This document shows positions 1 through 8,345 of a stretch of DNA of 64,000 nt, piece after piece. The position numbers and the translations under genes are program-made. The notes below the pieces were generated by a model. The model was not told the DNA's origin. It did no database searches and saw only the letters and a program-made list of their open reading frames with translations. This DNA comes from Rheinheimera mangrovi (GTDB lineage Bacteria; Pseudomonadota; Gammaproteobacteria; Enterobacterales; Alteromonadaceae): positions 3,331,501 through 3,395,500 of the forward strand of contig NZ_CP034683.1 in assembly GCF_003990335.1 (NCBI RefSeq), read 5' to 3'. Within the stretch, counting starts at the first letter, position 1; every line of letters begins with the position of its first letter.

Positions 1-113
1 TCGTCCAGTAGTTCAACTTCAGCCAACGACAAAACCTGAGATATTCGGTGTTTCTGTCCTCGATAAACGACTTGTTGCCCAGCAGCAATCTTCAGAGTTT
101 TATTATTGGCCAT
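1..113 (-). CDS. tnsB: TnsB-like transposase, N-terminal fragment (cut by window edge)
   Basis: The reading frame starts with ATG at 113 and runs off the left edge, so only about 37 residues are visible (MANNKTLKIAAGQQVVYRG and onward). It overlaps the end of tnsA by 11 bases, the tight coupling expected of tnsA-tnsB. TnsB is the DDE-family transposase that binds the ends of Tn7-like elements and cuts and joins the 3' strands. The visible part is only the N-terminal region; no catalytic residue can be seen. The call rests on the preceding tnsA and on the Tn7-type terminus at 1755. Confidence 0.72.
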   Translation of the reverse strand, partial: MANNKTLKIAAGQQVVYRGQKHRISQVLSLAEVELLD

Positions 114-768
114 CAGCAATACTCCATATTTTGCTGCTCATTGTCAGTTTGCTATCTAAGTCAGTAGCAACTTTTCCAGTACCTATCAAATGCCAAAGCG
201 CGGGGATTAAGGCTGCCCTTTGCCAAGGGTCTTCTGAAATTGCAGCCAGTAAAAGGTCAGGTGTTGTTTGCTTGAGGCTATTTAGCCTGGTAAGCAGTAT
301 TTCAGTATCAGAATTTGCTAGCGCACCTCTACGCACAAAGGGAACAAGAAACTTAGCATTAGCCAATTTAGGGGTTCTGATATGCTTTTCAGTGATCAGC
401 TTAAAACGCCAGCCTTGTCTCTTGGCAAAGCTAACAGCAGCTTTAAACTTAGGCTTAAACTCCTTCCAATTTGTTCGTAACTCGTCCGCATACTTCACTT
501 CACAGAGCATTGGTTTACAGCCTGAAGCTTTGTAGTAAACCAGCATATCCGGTGTATAGCTTCTGGGTTTTCCTTTTCCATCCTCCCAATCGATGCGCCA
601 AGGTTGCACTTCAAAGGACGAGATACCGGGATCAAACTCCAACAACGTAATAAAATCACGCTCTAAAGTAGATTCATACATCGCTGGCCCGTCGGCTTTG
701 GAATAGGCAGCAATGCCGGTGACGTTACGGTAATTTTTGGGAATTTTGCGGACTGGCATATCAGTCAC
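103..768 (-). CDS. tnsA: TnsA endonuclease subunit of a Tn7-like transposon
   Basis: This 221-residue protein matches the TnsA family: a restriction-enzyme-like nuclease that cuts the 5' strands at the transposon ends in partnership with TnsB. Visible nuclease signatures are ESTLERDF near residues 32-39, YTPDMLV with Asp74, and CEVKY with Glu90 and Lys92, which fit the E-D-(E/Q)xK active site. A TnsA-typical stretch (ITEKHIRTPKLANAKFL) follows. The start is GTG at 768, overlapping the upstream DUF2971 gene by 8 bases; the end overlaps tnsB by 11 bases. The three genes therefore form one leftward operon that starts near the transposon's right end. Length fits the short TnsA form. Confidence 0.9.
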   Translation of the reverse strand: MTDMPVRKIPKNYRNVTGIAAYSKADGPAMYESTLERDFITLLEFDPGISSFEVQPWRIDWEDGKGKPRSYTPDMLVYYKASGCKPMLCEVKYADELRTNWKEFKPKFKAAVSFAKRQGWRFKLITEKHIRTPKLANAKFLVPFVRRGALANSDTEILLTRLNSLKQTTPDLLLAAISEDPWQRAALIPALWHLIGTGKVATDLDSKLTMSSKIWSIADGQ

Positions 769-1519
769 CCTTCAGCAGTTCGCTGAGCTGAATTCGGTCA
801 AAATCCAAAGCATAAGCTTCTGGTTTCTTCGCTGCTTTAAACAGCAGGATATGTGACCATTCATCCGAACTTAAAACTTTATGGAGCTTCTTTTTTGTTT
901 TAAGAGTCGTCTTTAAGCCGATGGTAACTGAGTTGATTGCTTCTGGAGTAATAGACGATAGACCAGGGGTTCTCTTTAATAAACGTCTTTCACGTTCATA
1001 CGTCCAATACCAATATTTTGATGTAACCAAAGACTTAAAGACCCAATCTGCAATAAGTTTTTCGTCCAGTTCTCTGTCTTCAGACAGAAACTCAAACTGC
1101 CATTCAAGGTTTTTGATCGGGTGCTTACTTCCATAGGTAACATCGCTCACCTTACAACTCGTCTGGCGCTTGAGTACCTCTTCATCAAATCCTATACATA
1201 TACCTGTGTGACAATTTGCGTAATGAGCCCACATTAATTGATTTTTCTTAGCGCGACTAAAACAGCAGATTCCGATACCTCTAACAATATCTGTCACCTT
1301 CCTGACGATATTCTCAATTTGAACACTTTCAGCCAAAATGGAATTGCTTAGGGACTCCCTAAGTACTCTTTCATACTCTATCTGACAGTCAAAGGGATCG
1401 TTAAAAGTAGCTGGGTCAGCGAAGTAAATTTCTTTTCGTTTAAATTCAACCAAGAAAAATTTTGATTTCGGATCGGAGAACTTGAATAGTACTTTTTTGG
1501 AAGGGTCTTTATTTACCAT
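761..1519 (-). CDS. DUF2971 family protein, first gene of the tns operon
   Basis: This 252-residue protein carries the hallmarks of DUF2971: FNDPFDC near residues 39-45 and MWAHYANCHTGICIGF near 96-111. No catalytic activity is established for the family; members turn up often in mobile and defence-related contexts, which is general knowledge and not shown here. The gene lies between the transposon end and tnsA and overlaps tnsA by 8 bases, so it is probably translated together with the transposase genes. It could be cargo, or an accessory or regulatory factor of transposition. The ATG at 1519 is the only start that keeps the N-terminal family motif. Confidence 0.8.
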   Translation of the reverse strand: MVNKDPSKKVLFKFSDPKSKFFLVEFKRKEIYFADPATFNDPFDCQIEYERVLRESLSNSILAESVQIENIVRKVTDIVRGIGICCFSRAKKNQLMWAHYANCHTGICIGFDEEVLKRQTSCKVSDVTYGSKHPIKNLEWQFEFLSEDRELDEKLIADWVFKSLVTSKYWYWTYERERRLLKRTPGLSSITPEAINSVTIGLKTTLKTKKKLHKVLSSDEWSHILLFKAAKKPEAYALDFDRIQLSELLKGD

Positions 1520-1575
1520 AGCATCATGCTCCGATCAGTTAGGTCCTTAAACTTCTGGCTTAATTTCATGACCCA

Positions 1576-1594
1576 GTACAAAATAGCGTTGTAA
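1576..1594 (+). repeat. TnsB-type binding site, inward copy in reversed orientation
   Basis: GTACAAAATAGCGTTGTAA. Its first 12 bases match the outermost site (GTACAAAATAGC, minus strand 1748-1737) exactly. It also matches 1728-1710 (minus strand) at 16 of 19 bases. It lies about 57 bases upstream of the DUF2971 start, so it may also serve as an operator through which TnsB controls its own operon. Confidence 0.6.
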
Positions 1595-1625
1595 AAAAGG
1601 TATGGTTGAACTGGGGCAAGAGTTA

Positions 1626-1680
1626 CAGTAGCAAAGACCTTTGTAGAAATGAACTGTACAGCTATAACCAGTAGCAAAGA
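1626..1680. repeat. 12-bp direct repeat inside the transposon end
   Basis: CAGTAGCAAAGA occurs at 1626-1637 and again at 1669-1680. The copies are 43 bases apart start to start and lie between the candidate TnsB sites. They do not match the ACAAAATAG core, so their role is unclear: host-factor sites, promoter elements or degenerate TnsB sites are all possible. Confidence 0.45.
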
Positions 1681-1709
1681 TTTTTGTGATTCACAGAAAT
1701 AGTTGTGAA

Positions 1710-1728
1710 TTACAACGCTAAATAGTAC
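1710..1728 (-). repeat. TnsB-type binding site, second from the terminus
   Basis: On the minus strand this reads GTACTATTTAGCGTTGTAA, a 16/19 match to the site at 1576-1594. It has the same orientation as the terminal site and sits about 27 bases inward of the terminus, the kind of close packing seen in Tn7 right ends. Confidence 0.6.
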
Positions 1729-1801
1729 TGCACGGTGCTATTTTGTACCAAAACAGTTAAGGCATTAGCAGTGACAGGCCACTTTCTAACTAAGCCCTTG
1801 T

Positions 1802-1827
1802 GCAGGCAGTTAAATTTAGCTGCCTGC
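1802..1827. terminator. hairpin between the transposon end and pilZ
   Basis: GCAGGCAG (1802-1809) pairs with CTGCCTGC (1820-1827) around an AT-rich loop that can extend the stem. The downstream run is CCTGTCTTTTC, so a weak rightward terminator is possible. It may be the terminator of the gene that lay left of the transposon before insertion; the flank on that side is not visible. Confidence 0.45.
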
Positions 1828-1884
1828 CCTGTCTTTTCATGCCGGGAACAACTATGCTCAACTCAGTGAACTGAAGGATTTGGT

Positions 1885-2238
1885 ATGGACAACAGACGTT
1901 TTAGCCGGGTGTTATTTTCCGGTCCGGTACAACTGAAAAATGCCGACACTCTGTATACAGGTCATTTGCATGATTTGTCGCTCAAAGGTGCTTTATTAAA
2001 GTTTGAGTCAGCAACTGAGTTAGAACCAGGCCAAAGCTTCCAACTGCAATTTCAACTGAATGAGTCTGGTGTGGATTTGTTTATGGATGTGACTGTAGCG
2101 CATTTAAATGGCTCTTGTGTCGGTGTCCGCTGCGATAAAATTGATATCGACTCCGCTAGTCATTTACGCCGTTTGCTTGAGCTGAATTTAGGTGACGCCG
2201 ATTTGTTAAGTCGCGAACTTACGGAGCTGTCGGAATAG
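1885..2238 (+). CDS. PilZ-domain protein, predicted c-di-GMP receptor
   Basis: A single-domain 117-residue protein. The two PilZ ligand signatures are present: R4-R5-F-S-R8 (RxxxR) at the N terminus and D30-L-S32-L-K-G35 (D/NxSxxG). PilZ domains bind cyclic di-GMP and change the behaviour of a partner, commonly in motility or surface attachment; the partner cannot be told from this context. The start is the ATG after GAAGGATTTGGT. The last bases overlap the convergent lipoprotein gene by about 20 bases. It is the first chromosomal gene outside the transposon. Confidence 0.85.
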   Translation: MDNRRFSRVLFSGPVQLKNADTLYTGHLHDLSLKGALLKFESATELEPGQSFQLQFQLNESGVDLFMDVTVAHLNGSCVGVRCDKIDIDSASHLRRLLELNLGDADLLSRELTELSE

Positions 2239-3448
2239 CCGACACTTCCTGTAAAGAGTGTTTTGCATCCGGATAGCCTTGTTGAGCAGCGTGCTCCATC
2301 AATAAGCGCCAGCTCTGCCAGTCCTGCTGCTGTCTGGCCAAATAGGCATAAAAATACTGCACTGGCATAATCAATTCTGGCTGAGCTAAAACCTTCTGCA
2401 TCAACTCAAAATACAAGCCTGGCACTTCTGCCTCATGTGAACGCATAAAGCTTAAGTTGTTTACAGGTGCATAAGCCTGCAATCCCACTTTGTTACAACT
2501 ATCAACCGGCATTAGCTGTACTTCATCAGGTTGCAATTGCCAGCGCTGTAAAAATACATCCAGCTGGTTTTTATTGGTCAGCAAGTTCGGTCGGATTTTA
2601 TCGCTATTACATTCAGCGTCTGCCACTTGTACACTTAAACTGTACTCGTCGATAAAACCCAGAATATGAGCAAACTCGTGTCTGAATACTGCAAAAGAGC
2701 TGCTTTCAGCAAGTTGCACTATGCCATTGTTGTAATTTGCATTGCCTTCCCCTGCGACAACAAGTAACTGACTAAAGCCACCCTCTGCAACATCGGACAT
2801 TAATACCGGATACTGACACTGAATACGTTGCCCTGACTGGTAACTACATTGTAAGTCAGTACTGTTCACGCGCTTTTCAGGCAAAAAACAGACAGATAAG
2901 GAAGAAAGCTGCGGATCCTGCTGCCACTGCTGCTGCAACAAATGCAACTGCCGACTACCGGCTCTGGATTGAACTACAGGTTGCAAAGTAAGGCTACAAG
3001 AAGAATTTGTGTGTATTGGAGATTGAACGCTGTTGTGCACATACTGCCAGATGCCATAATCGGCGGCTAAATCGGTCTCTGCCGCGTTTAAACCCTGCTG
3101 TTGCTGCAGGTGTCGCTCAAGATAACCAGCGGCGGCTAAAAAGCCGTCTTGCTTCTGTTTCAGCGCAATTAAAGCAGCAAGCTGATTGGTAAGCCCGGCA
3201 TCCACAGCCTTTTGATACCAGTTCAGGGCAGCGTGCGAGTCCCCCTGCAGTTCACGCTTCTTCGCAAGTATTAATGCTGCAGCTCCATTGCCTTGTTGCG
3301 CTTCATCCATTAATTGCTGTTCAGGCCAATGCTCAAGTGCGGGCTCACAGCCAAACAAACAGATGAATAACCCAAACATCAGCAATAGTTTTGAACAAGA
3401 ACGTGGATAAAAAAAAGCCAGAGAACCGGCTTTTTTCTTTAGTCGCAT
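2219..3448 (-). CDS. predicted lipoprotein with HExxHxxGxxD metalloprotease motif
   Basis: The protein has a basic N terminus, a hydrophobic segment ending in a lipobox (LFGC), a helical region reminiscent of Sel1/TPR repeats (QQGNGAAALILAKKRE, ALNWYQKAVDAG), and HEFAHILGFIDEY in its C-terminal half. HExxHxxGxxD with a following EY resembles the zinc site of metzincin-like and M64-type peptidases, where Asp is the third ligand. I chose the ATG at 3448, 8 bases past the nlpI stop, because it places the lipobox at a normal distance; an upstream ATG at 3481 would give 420 residues. Neither start has a strong ribosome site. It follows nlpI and may share its mRNA. The substrate is unknown. Confidence 0.65.
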   Translation of the reverse strand: MRLKKKAGSLAFFYPRSCSKLLLMFGLFICLFGCEPALEHWPEQQLMDEAQQGNGAAALILAKKRELQGDSHAALNWYQKAVDAGLTNQLAALIALKQKQDGFLAAAGYLERHLQQQQGLNAAETDLAADYGIWQYVHNSVQSPIHTNSSCSLTLQPVVQSRAGSRQLHLLQQQWQQDPQLSSLSVCFLPEKRVNSTDLQCSYQSGQRIQCQYPVLMSDVAEGGFSQLLVVAGEGNANYNNGIVQLAESSSFAVFRHEFAHILGFIDEYSLSVQVADAECNSDKIRPNLLTNKNQLDVFLQRWQLQPDEVQLMPVDSCNKVGLQAYAPVNNLSFMRSHEAEVPGLYFELMQKVLAQPELIMPVQYFYAYLARQQQDWQSWRLLMEHAAQQGYPDAKHSLQEVSAIPTAP

Positions 3449-3455
3449 CAGTCTG

Positions 3456-4385
3456 TTAGTTAACCGGGGCTTGATCTGCATCTAAACCACGCAGCCTGTT
3501 CATTTCGATGCGGGCATAACGGTGTTCAACAAACTCATACACGTTAGTTGCCAGTACTTTTTTATAGTAATCCAGCGCCTTAGTTGGGTTTTGTTGTTCG
3601 TGCCATTTGGCCAGATAGAAATAAACTTCACATAAACGTTCAGCCAGTTGCTGTGGATCGGAATTAACATTGACTGCGCTGTCCAATAACTCTTTTTCTG
3701 AAATTTTGCCCAGATAAAAAGCTACTATGTTGCTGGCCCAATGGTCCTGATCCAACTTCGTCTGATTCAAGGCTAAACGCGCCTGAGCTTCAGGTACGGA
3801 TAACTTGGCATCAGCAAAATACAACCACAATGAGCGGTATGGATCTTCTGGCTTAGCCAGATAAAACGACTCAAAGTCGCCTACGGCCAGATCGGTTTTA
3901 CTGTCATACAGCAGAGCTATACCCCGGTTTAAATAGGCATAATCATAATCTGGTGCCAACTCTAAAGCAGCATCAAATGACTCATAGGCTTCGGTGTAGT
4001 TGCCCACTAAGGTATGGTGAATACCAATAAAGTTATAGGCATCCGCCATATCAGGCTGTAATCGCAAAGCCCGCAGAAAATCAAAGCGAGCCAAAGAACG
4101 CAAACCTACACTGTCATACATCACACCACGGTCGTAAAATAACCGGGCACGTTGTTCATCTGTAGTTTCGGCTTTGGTCAACAGCTCAGAAATTCGCGCT
4201 ATCGCGATTTCAGTGCGGTAAGAGGCAGGAACTGGTTCTGGTGCCAGTGGATTCTCCACCAGTACAGCTACTTCAGTTGAAGGTTTCTGGGCGCAAGCGC
4301 CCAGAGCCAGCAGTGCTGCAAGCAGCACTGCACTTTTGGTCAGGTCAGAGACCTTACTGAGCTTCAACAGCATCGGCAGACTCAA
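3456..4385 (-). CDS. nlpI: lipoprotein NlpI
   Basis: A TPR lipoprotein of up to 309 residues. A signal peptide ends in LGAC with the lipidated Cys near residue 31, followed by TPR units (for example [20 protein letters not shown] and [12 protein letters not shown]). In E. coli NlpI is an outer-membrane adaptor that brings the protease Prc to peptidoglycan hydrolases such as MepS. The position immediately after pnp is the conserved gene order and supports the name. The start overlaps the end of pnp by about 30 bases; an internal ATG at 4373 would still overlap it by 20 and gives a more typical signal peptide. Confidence 0.9.
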   Translation of the reverse strand: MSLPMLLKLSKVSDLTKSAVLLAALLALGACAQKPSTEVAVLVENPLAPEPVPASYRTEIAIARISELLTKAETTDEQRARLFYDRGVMYDSVGLRSLARFDFLRALRLQPDMADAYNFIGIHHTLVGNYTEAYESFDAALELAPDYDYAYLNRGIALLYDSKTDLAVGDFESFYLAKPEDPYRSLWLYFADAKLSVPEAQARLALNQTKLDQDHWASNIVAFYLGKISEKELLDSAVNVNSDPQQLAERLCEVYFYLAKWHEQQNPTKALDYYKKVLATNVYEFVEHRYARIEMNRLRGLDADQAPVN

Positions 4386-6486
4386 CAGCTGCAGGCTTGT
4401 CCTGAGCTTCTTTAATGCTTAAACGCACACGACCTTGCTTGTCTACTTCCATCACTTTCACAGCCACTTTCTGACCTATAGCTAAGTGATCTGCTACATT
4501 GCTCACGCGCTCATCAGAGATTTGTGAAATGTGAACTAAACCGTCTTTGCCTGGCAGAACGTTAACGAAAGCACCGAAGTCAACAATACGTACTACTTCC
4601 CCCTGATACACCGCACCTACTTCAATTTCAGCTGTGATAGCTTCAATTTTGTTGATGGCAATGTTGGCAGCTTGTGAGTTAGTCGCGGCGATTTTCACTG
4701 TACCGTCATCTTCGATTTCGATCGTAGTACCAGATTCTTCAGTGATCTGACGGATCACAGCACCACCTTTACCAATCACATCACGGATTTTTTCCGGGTT
4801 GATTTTTAAAGTGTAGATACGTGGAGCATGTTCAGACAGCTCTTCACGGTGAGTGCTGATCGCCTGATCCATCACATTCAGAATATGGATACGGGCAGCT
4901 TTGGCTTGTTTCAGCGCGATCTGCATGATCTCGCGAGTGATACCTTCAATTTTGATATCCATCTGCAGTGCAGTGATACCTTCAGTAGTACCAGCCACTT
5001 TAAAGTCCATGTCACCTAAGTGATCTTCATCACCTAAAATATCAGACAGAACTACGAAATCGTCGCCTTCTTTCACCAGACCCATAGCGATACCGGCAAC
5101 AGAAGCTTTGATAGGTACACCAGCATCCATCAGCGCTAATGAAGAACCACAAACAGAAGCCATAGAGCTTGAACCGTTAGATTCAGTGATTTCAGATACC
5201 ATACGTACTGTGTACGGGAAGTCGTTGAAATCAGGCATTACTGCTGCTACACCACGTTTCGCTAAACGGCCGTGACCAATTTCACGACGCTTAGGAGAAC
5301 CTACCATACCCGTCTCACCTACTGAAAACGGAGGGAAGTTGTAGTGGAACAGGAAGTGGTCGGTTTTTTCACTCAGCAAATCATCAACAGTTTGCGCGTC
5401 ACGGGCAGTACCTAAAGTACAGGTCACTAACGCCTGAGTTTCACCACGAGTGAACAAAGCTGAACCGTGTGTACGAGGTAATAAACCAGTCATCACGCTT
5501 AAAGCACGAACCATTTCGTTGTCACGACCGTCGATACGTGGCTCGCCTTTGATAATGCGGCTACGTACAATTTTACTTTCCAGGTTGTGGAAAATTTCGT
5601 TGGCTTCAGTTTCGTCAAAGCTCTCGCCTTCAGCTAACTCAGCTTTGATTTGAGCAAAAACTTCAGCTTTGATAGCGCCAATAGCTTCGTAACGTTTGGC
5701 TTTTTCAGTGATACGGTATGCTTCGCCAACAGGGGCTGTTGCCAGACCTGCAATTTTACTGCTCAGCGTTTCGTTTTTAGCAGGAGCAACCCAATTCCAG
5801 GCTGGTTTTGCAGCAGCAGCGGCAAATTCATTGATAGCGTTGATCACTGTTTGCATCTGGTCGTGACCAAATACCACAGCACCTAACATCACGTCTTCTG
5901 ATAACACACCAGCTTCAGATTCAACCATCAGTACAGCGTTTGCAGTACCAGCTACGACTAAATCTAATTTGCTGTCTTTTAATTCAGCTTCTGATGGGTT
6001 TAATATGTATTGGTTGTTTACATAGCCAACACGAGCCGCGCCTAATGGACCACTGAACGGGATACCAGAGATAGCCAGCGCAGCAGAAGTACCGATGATA
6101 GAGATAATGTCCGGCTGAATTTCAGGTTGTACTGAAACTACAGTGGCAATAACCTGAACTTCATTGGTGAAGCCTTCAGGGAATAATGGACGGATTGGAC
6201 GGTCGATTAAACGTGAAATTAACGTCTCGCCTTCTGACGGACGGCCTTCACGCTTGAAAAAACCACCAGGGATGCGGCCTGCCGCATAAGTTTTTTCCTG
6301 GTAGTTTACGGTCAGAGGGAAGAAATCCTGACCAGGTTTAGGTTGTTTTTTACCTACCACTGTGACTAACACAGAGGTATCACCCATGCTGGCCAATACA
6401 GCCGCGTCAGCTTGACGGGCGATAACGCCGGTTTCCAGAGTAATAGTGTGTTGGCCAAACTGGAATGATTTTACGATGGGGTTCAC
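4354..6486 (-). CDS. pnp: polyribonucleotide nucleotidyltransferase (PNPase)
   Basis: At 710 residues this is the full length of the family. Two RNase PH-like halves are visible (N-terminal [17 protein letters not shown]-terminal [13 protein letters not shown] and [15 protein letters not shown]), then a KH domain ([20 protein letters not shown]) and an S1 domain ([20 protein letters not shown]) near the C terminus. PNPase degrades RNA from the 3' end by phosphorolysis and is part of the RNA degradosome. It lies 547 bases downstream of rpsO, as in E. coli, where the leader is cut by RNase III for autoregulation; the spacer here holds unusual hairpins. Confidence 0.98.
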   Translation of the reverse strand: MNPIVKSFQFGQHTITLETGVIARQADAAVLASMGDTSVLVTVVGKKQPKPGQDFFPLTVNYQEKTYAAGRIPGGFFKREGRPSEGETLISRLIDRPIRPLFPEGFTNEVQVIATVVSVQPEIQPDIISIIGTSAALAISGIPFSGPLGAARVGYVNNQYILNPSEAELKDSKLDLVVAGTANAVLMVESEAGVLSEDVMLGAVVFGHDQMQTVINAINEFAAAAAKPAWNWVAPAKNETLSSKIAGLATAPVGEAYRITEKAKRYEAIGAIKAEVFAQIKAELAEGESFDETEANEIFHNLESKIVRSRIIKGEPRIDGRDNEMVRALSVMTGLLPRTHGSALFTRGETQALVTCTLGTARDAQTVDDLLSEKTDHFLFHYNFPPFSVGETGMVGSPKRREIGHGRLAKRGVAAVMPDFNDFPYTVRMVSEITESNGSSSMASVCGSSLALMDAGVPIKASVAGIAMGLVKEGDDFVVLSDILGDEDHLGDMDFKVAGTTEGITALQMDIKIEGITREIMQIALKQAKAARIHILNVMDQAISTHREELSEHAPRIYTLKINPEKIRDVIGKGGAVIRQITEESGTTIEIEDDGTVKIAATNSQAANIAINKIEAITAEIEVGAVYQGEVVRIVDFGAFVNVLPGKDGLVHISQISDERVSNVADHLAIGQKVAVKVMEVDKQGRVRLSIKEAQDKPAAVESADAVEAQ

Positions 6487-6687
6487 TGATTATTTCCTTT
6501 CTATTTTTCGCGTTTTTTCGCGGAGTCTTTTGGTCTGTTTTTCGCGGCACAGTATAGCCTGTTACAGGGCTTAAAAGATAGCTGGCACCAGAGTCGCAGG
6601 GTATAAAATTTAAGCATGTCCGGGCGGTAAGAACATCATGAAGGCATTAAGTTGCATCGGTATGAATTTTTAACCTTCAAAATACAC

Positions 6688-6708
6688 AAAATCGCCTGGA
6701 GCGATTTT
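6688..6708. repeat. hairpin family A, copy 1
   Basis: AAAATCGC (6688-6695), loop CTGGA, GCGATTTT (6701-6708): eight perfect pairs. Confidence 0.75.
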
Positions 6709-6742
6709 GAACATTGGAACGAAGCGACGATGGCCCATAGGG

Positions 6743-6764
6743 CATTTTGCAGGACAGCAAAATG
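6743..6764. repeat. hairpin family C, copy 1
   Basis: CATTTTGC (6743-6750), loop AGGACA, GCAAAATG (6757-6764). The identity with copy 2 extends over 32 bases (6739-6770 and 6963-6994). Confidence 0.75.
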
Positions 6765-6767
6765 TAA

Positions 6768-6788
6768 AAAATCGCCTGGAGCGATTTT
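6768..6788. repeat. hairpin family A, copy 2
   Basis: Identical in stem and loop to copy 1: AAAATCGC, CTGGA, GCGATTTT. It starts directly after hairpin C copy 1. Confidence 0.75.
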
Positions 6789-6920
6789 GACTCACATCGT
6801 CCATGATGTTCGCCTTCGGCAGCTAAAGCTGTGCAAAACGGCTATCCTGCCGTTTTGTGAATATCGGAGCGAAGCGACGATGGCCCGACAGGGTGAGCGC
6901 CATGGATGGCGGCGAATAAA

Positions 6921-6941
6921 AAAATCGTCTGGAACGATTTT
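6921..6941. repeat. hairpin family A, copy 3 with compensatory change
   Basis: AAAATCGT (6921-6928), loop CTGGA, ACGATTTT (6934-6941). Relative to copies 1 and 2 the loop-closing C-G pair is replaced by T-A on both sides, so pairing is kept while the sequence changed. Confidence 0.75.
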
Positions 6942-6966
6942 TAACAGCTTCAGCTGGCCCAAAGGG

Positions 6967-6988
6967 CATTTTGCAGGACAGCAAAATG
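6967..6988. repeat. hairpin family C, copy 2
   Basis: CATTTTGC, loop AGGACA, GCAAAATG, directly followed by the rpsO terminator hairpin. Confidence 0.75.
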
Positions 6989-6989
6989 T

Positions 6990-7016
6990 AAAAAGCCAGT
7001 CTAGGACTGGCTTTTT
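6990..7016 (-). terminator. rho-independent terminator after rpsO
   Basis: AAAAAGCCAGTC (6990-7001) and GACTGGCTTTTT (7005-7016) form a perfect 12-bp stem with a 3-base loop and a T-run on either strand. It lies 18 bases past the rpsO stop. Partial read-through would be needed for rpsO-pnp cotranscription. Confidence 0.85.
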
Positions 7017-7033
7017 CAGGCATAAGCTGCGAA

Positions 7034-7303
7034 TTAACGACGCAGACCTAAACGCTCGATCAGAGTAGCGTAACGCTGAGCGTCTTTGCCTTTTAAGTAA
7101 TCTAATAACTTACGACGTTGGCTAACCATACGTAACAGGCCACGACGTGAGTGGTGATCGTGTTTGTGGTCAGCAAAGTGCGGTTGTAACTTAGCAATAG
7201 TTGCAGTTAATAATGCAACTTGTACTTCTGGTGAACCGGTATCGCCTTGTTTAACAGCGAAATCTGCTAAGATTTGCGCTTTTTCAGCTGTAGTTAGTGA
7301 CAT
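7034..7303 (-). CDS. rpsO: 30S ribosomal protein S15
   Basis: 89 residues from [10 protein letters not shown] to the LGLRR end, the normal S15 length. S15 binds 16S rRNA helices 20-22 early in small-subunit assembly and in many bacteria represses its own translation. The start at 7303 is set by TATTGGAGGCTCT just upstream (strong GGAGG) and by homology; a longer in-frame extension to 7462 is not credible. The gene sits between truB and pnp as in other gammaproteobacteria. Confidence 0.98.
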   Translation of the reverse strand: MSLTTAEKAQILADFAVKQGDTGSPEVQVALLTATIAKLQPHFADHKHDHHSRRGLLRMVSQRRKLLDYLKGKDAQRYATLIERLGLRR

Positions 7304-7403
7304 AGAGCCTCCAATAGAGAGATATGTTGTGCCGGCCACTAATCCAGCAACAACGAAAATGAGCGCGCATTCTATGCGCTTTCTTAAAGTCTTACAAGCA
7401 AAA

Positions 7404-8345
7404 TTATAATGCTGGTGCTTGCCACACACTGGTATTGAGTAAACGTCGAACCGACAGTACACCTGAGTCTAACGAAGCCACACCAATAAACTGCTGCGCA
7501 GGGCCATAAAGTTTAATAGCGTCAGCCGCTTCTGTGCCTAAATCGGCCAGTTCAGATTCAGTTAACAGCACAGTCTGACCATGCACTAAACGCTTTTGTT
7601 GGGCTTCATTCAGTTGCAGCTCTGGTAAGTCAGTTAAGGCTAAATCCATAGGCAGCAGCAACGCATCTAAACCAGCCCAATCCTGCTTATCGTTCAGCGG
7701 CACCAGGTCTTCCTGCGTCAGCATTTGTGCCGCATGAAAAGGGCCAACATGAATACGGCGCAACGCACTGACATAAGCGCCAGAGCCCAAAGCTTCACCT
7801 AAATCATCAATCAAGGTACGGATATAAGTGCCTTTGCTGCAATGCACCAGAAAGCTGGCGTATTCGCCGTCAAACTGCTGCAATTCAAAGCGAAAAATAG
7901 TGATTGGCCTGGCTTCACGAGGTACTTCAATGCCTTGACGGGCATATTTATACAGCGGCTGCCCCTGGTACTTCAGAGCAGAAAACATAGTCGGAACCTG
8001 CATCACAGGACCACGGAACTGCTGCATTTGCTGCTCAAGCATGGCCTGATCAAAAGTTACAGGCCTGCGGCTGATGATTTCGCCTGCAGCGTCGCTGGTG
8101 TCGGTACGTAAACCAAAATGCGCTGTCACCAGATAGGTTTTGTCTGTGTCCAGTAAGAACTGACAAAACTTGGTGGCTTCGCCAAAGCAAATCGGCAATA
8201 AACCACTGGCCAACGGATCCAAAGCTCCGGTATGACCTGCCTTTTCCGCCTGATACAACCAGCGCACCCGCTGCAAAACTCCGTTGCTGGAAATTTCTAA
8301 CGGCTTATCCAGTAACAGTATGCCGTGGACTGCACGACGCGCCAT
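7404..8345 (-). CDS. truB: tRNA pseudouridine(55) synthase TruB
   Basis: 313 residues. The N-terminal [14 protein letters not shown] and the catalytic-loop motif [15 protein letters not shown] (nucleophilic Asp) are diagnostic. TruB isomerises U55 in the T-loop of tRNAs and also acts as a tRNA chaperone. The start ATG overlaps the rbfA stop by one base (TAATG), implying translational coupling. It belongs to the rimP-nusA-infB-rbfA-truB-rpsO operon. Confidence 0.97.
   Translation of the reverse strand: MARRAVHGILLLDKPLEISSNGVLQRVRWLYQAEKAGHTGALDPLASGLLPICFGEATKFCQFLLDTDKTYLVTAHFGLRTDTSDAAGEIISRRPVTFDQAMLEQQMQQFRGPVMQVPTMFSALKYQGQPLYKYARQGIEVPREARPITIFRFELQQFDGEYASFLVHCSKGTYIRTLIDDLGEALGSGAYVSALRRIHVGPFHAAQMLTQEDLVPLNDKQDWAGLDALLLPMDLALTDLPELQLNEAQQKRLVHGQTVLLTESELADLGTEAADAIKLYGPAQQFIGVASLDSGVLSVRRLLNTSVWQAPAL

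Larger units (their letters stand above)
1569..1755 (-). mobile_element. right end of a Tn7-like transposon (terminus at 1755)
   Basis: Read leftwards from 1755 the minus strand begins TGTTTTGGTACAAAATAG. Canonical Tn7 ends begin TGT, then six bases, then ACAAAATAG, so the spacing is identical. Further inward lie GTACTATTTAGCGTTGTAA (1728 to 1710) and, in the opposite orientation, GTACAAAATAGCGTTGTAA (1576-1594). These look like TnsB-binding sites. The bases just outside, 1756-1760 (GTTAA), would be one copy of the 5-bp target duplication; the other copy lies beyond the left edge. Nothing resembling a tRNA or a gene 3' end is seen at the junction, so the attachment target is unknown. The rest of 1520-1755 shows no gene. 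Confidence 0.75.
6688..6994. repeat. hairpin array in the rpsO-pnp spacer
   Basis: This spacer has no convincing gene; 6487-6687 is a plain pnp leader. From 6688 to 6994 it is packed with short inverted repeats of at least three kinds. Family A (stem AAAATCG + C/T, loop CTGGA) occurs at 6688-6708, 6768-6788 and 6921-6941. Family C (CATTTTGC, loop AGGACA, GCAAAATG) occurs at 6743-6764 and 6967-6988 and again far away at 29820-29841. A third hairpin, CAAAACGG/CCGTTTTG, is at 6834-6857. A 21-base unit ending GAAGCGACGATGGCCC occurs at 6716-6736 and 6866-6886 with one mismatch. The array lies within the presumed rpsO-pnp transcript and could affect its processing. Confidence 0.8.

Noticed and set aside
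1569..1755. A separate 187-bp miniature element with inverted GTACAAAATAGC ends
   Set aside because: The outer bases 1564-1568 (TTTCA) and 1756-1760 (GTTAA) are not a target duplication, and one end would begin TGA rather than TGT. Reading it as part of the Tn7-like right end is simpler.
1..1755. A CRISPR-associated transposon
   Set aside because: No CRISPR repeat, Cas gene or tniQ is visible; only tnsA, part of tnsB and a DUF2971 gene are present.
6652..7068. Open frame of 138 codons on the plus strand in the rpsO-pnp spacer
   Set aside because: It runs through the repeated hairpins and the rpsO terminator, and its peptide contains repeat-derived strings. No ribosome site or family feature supports it.
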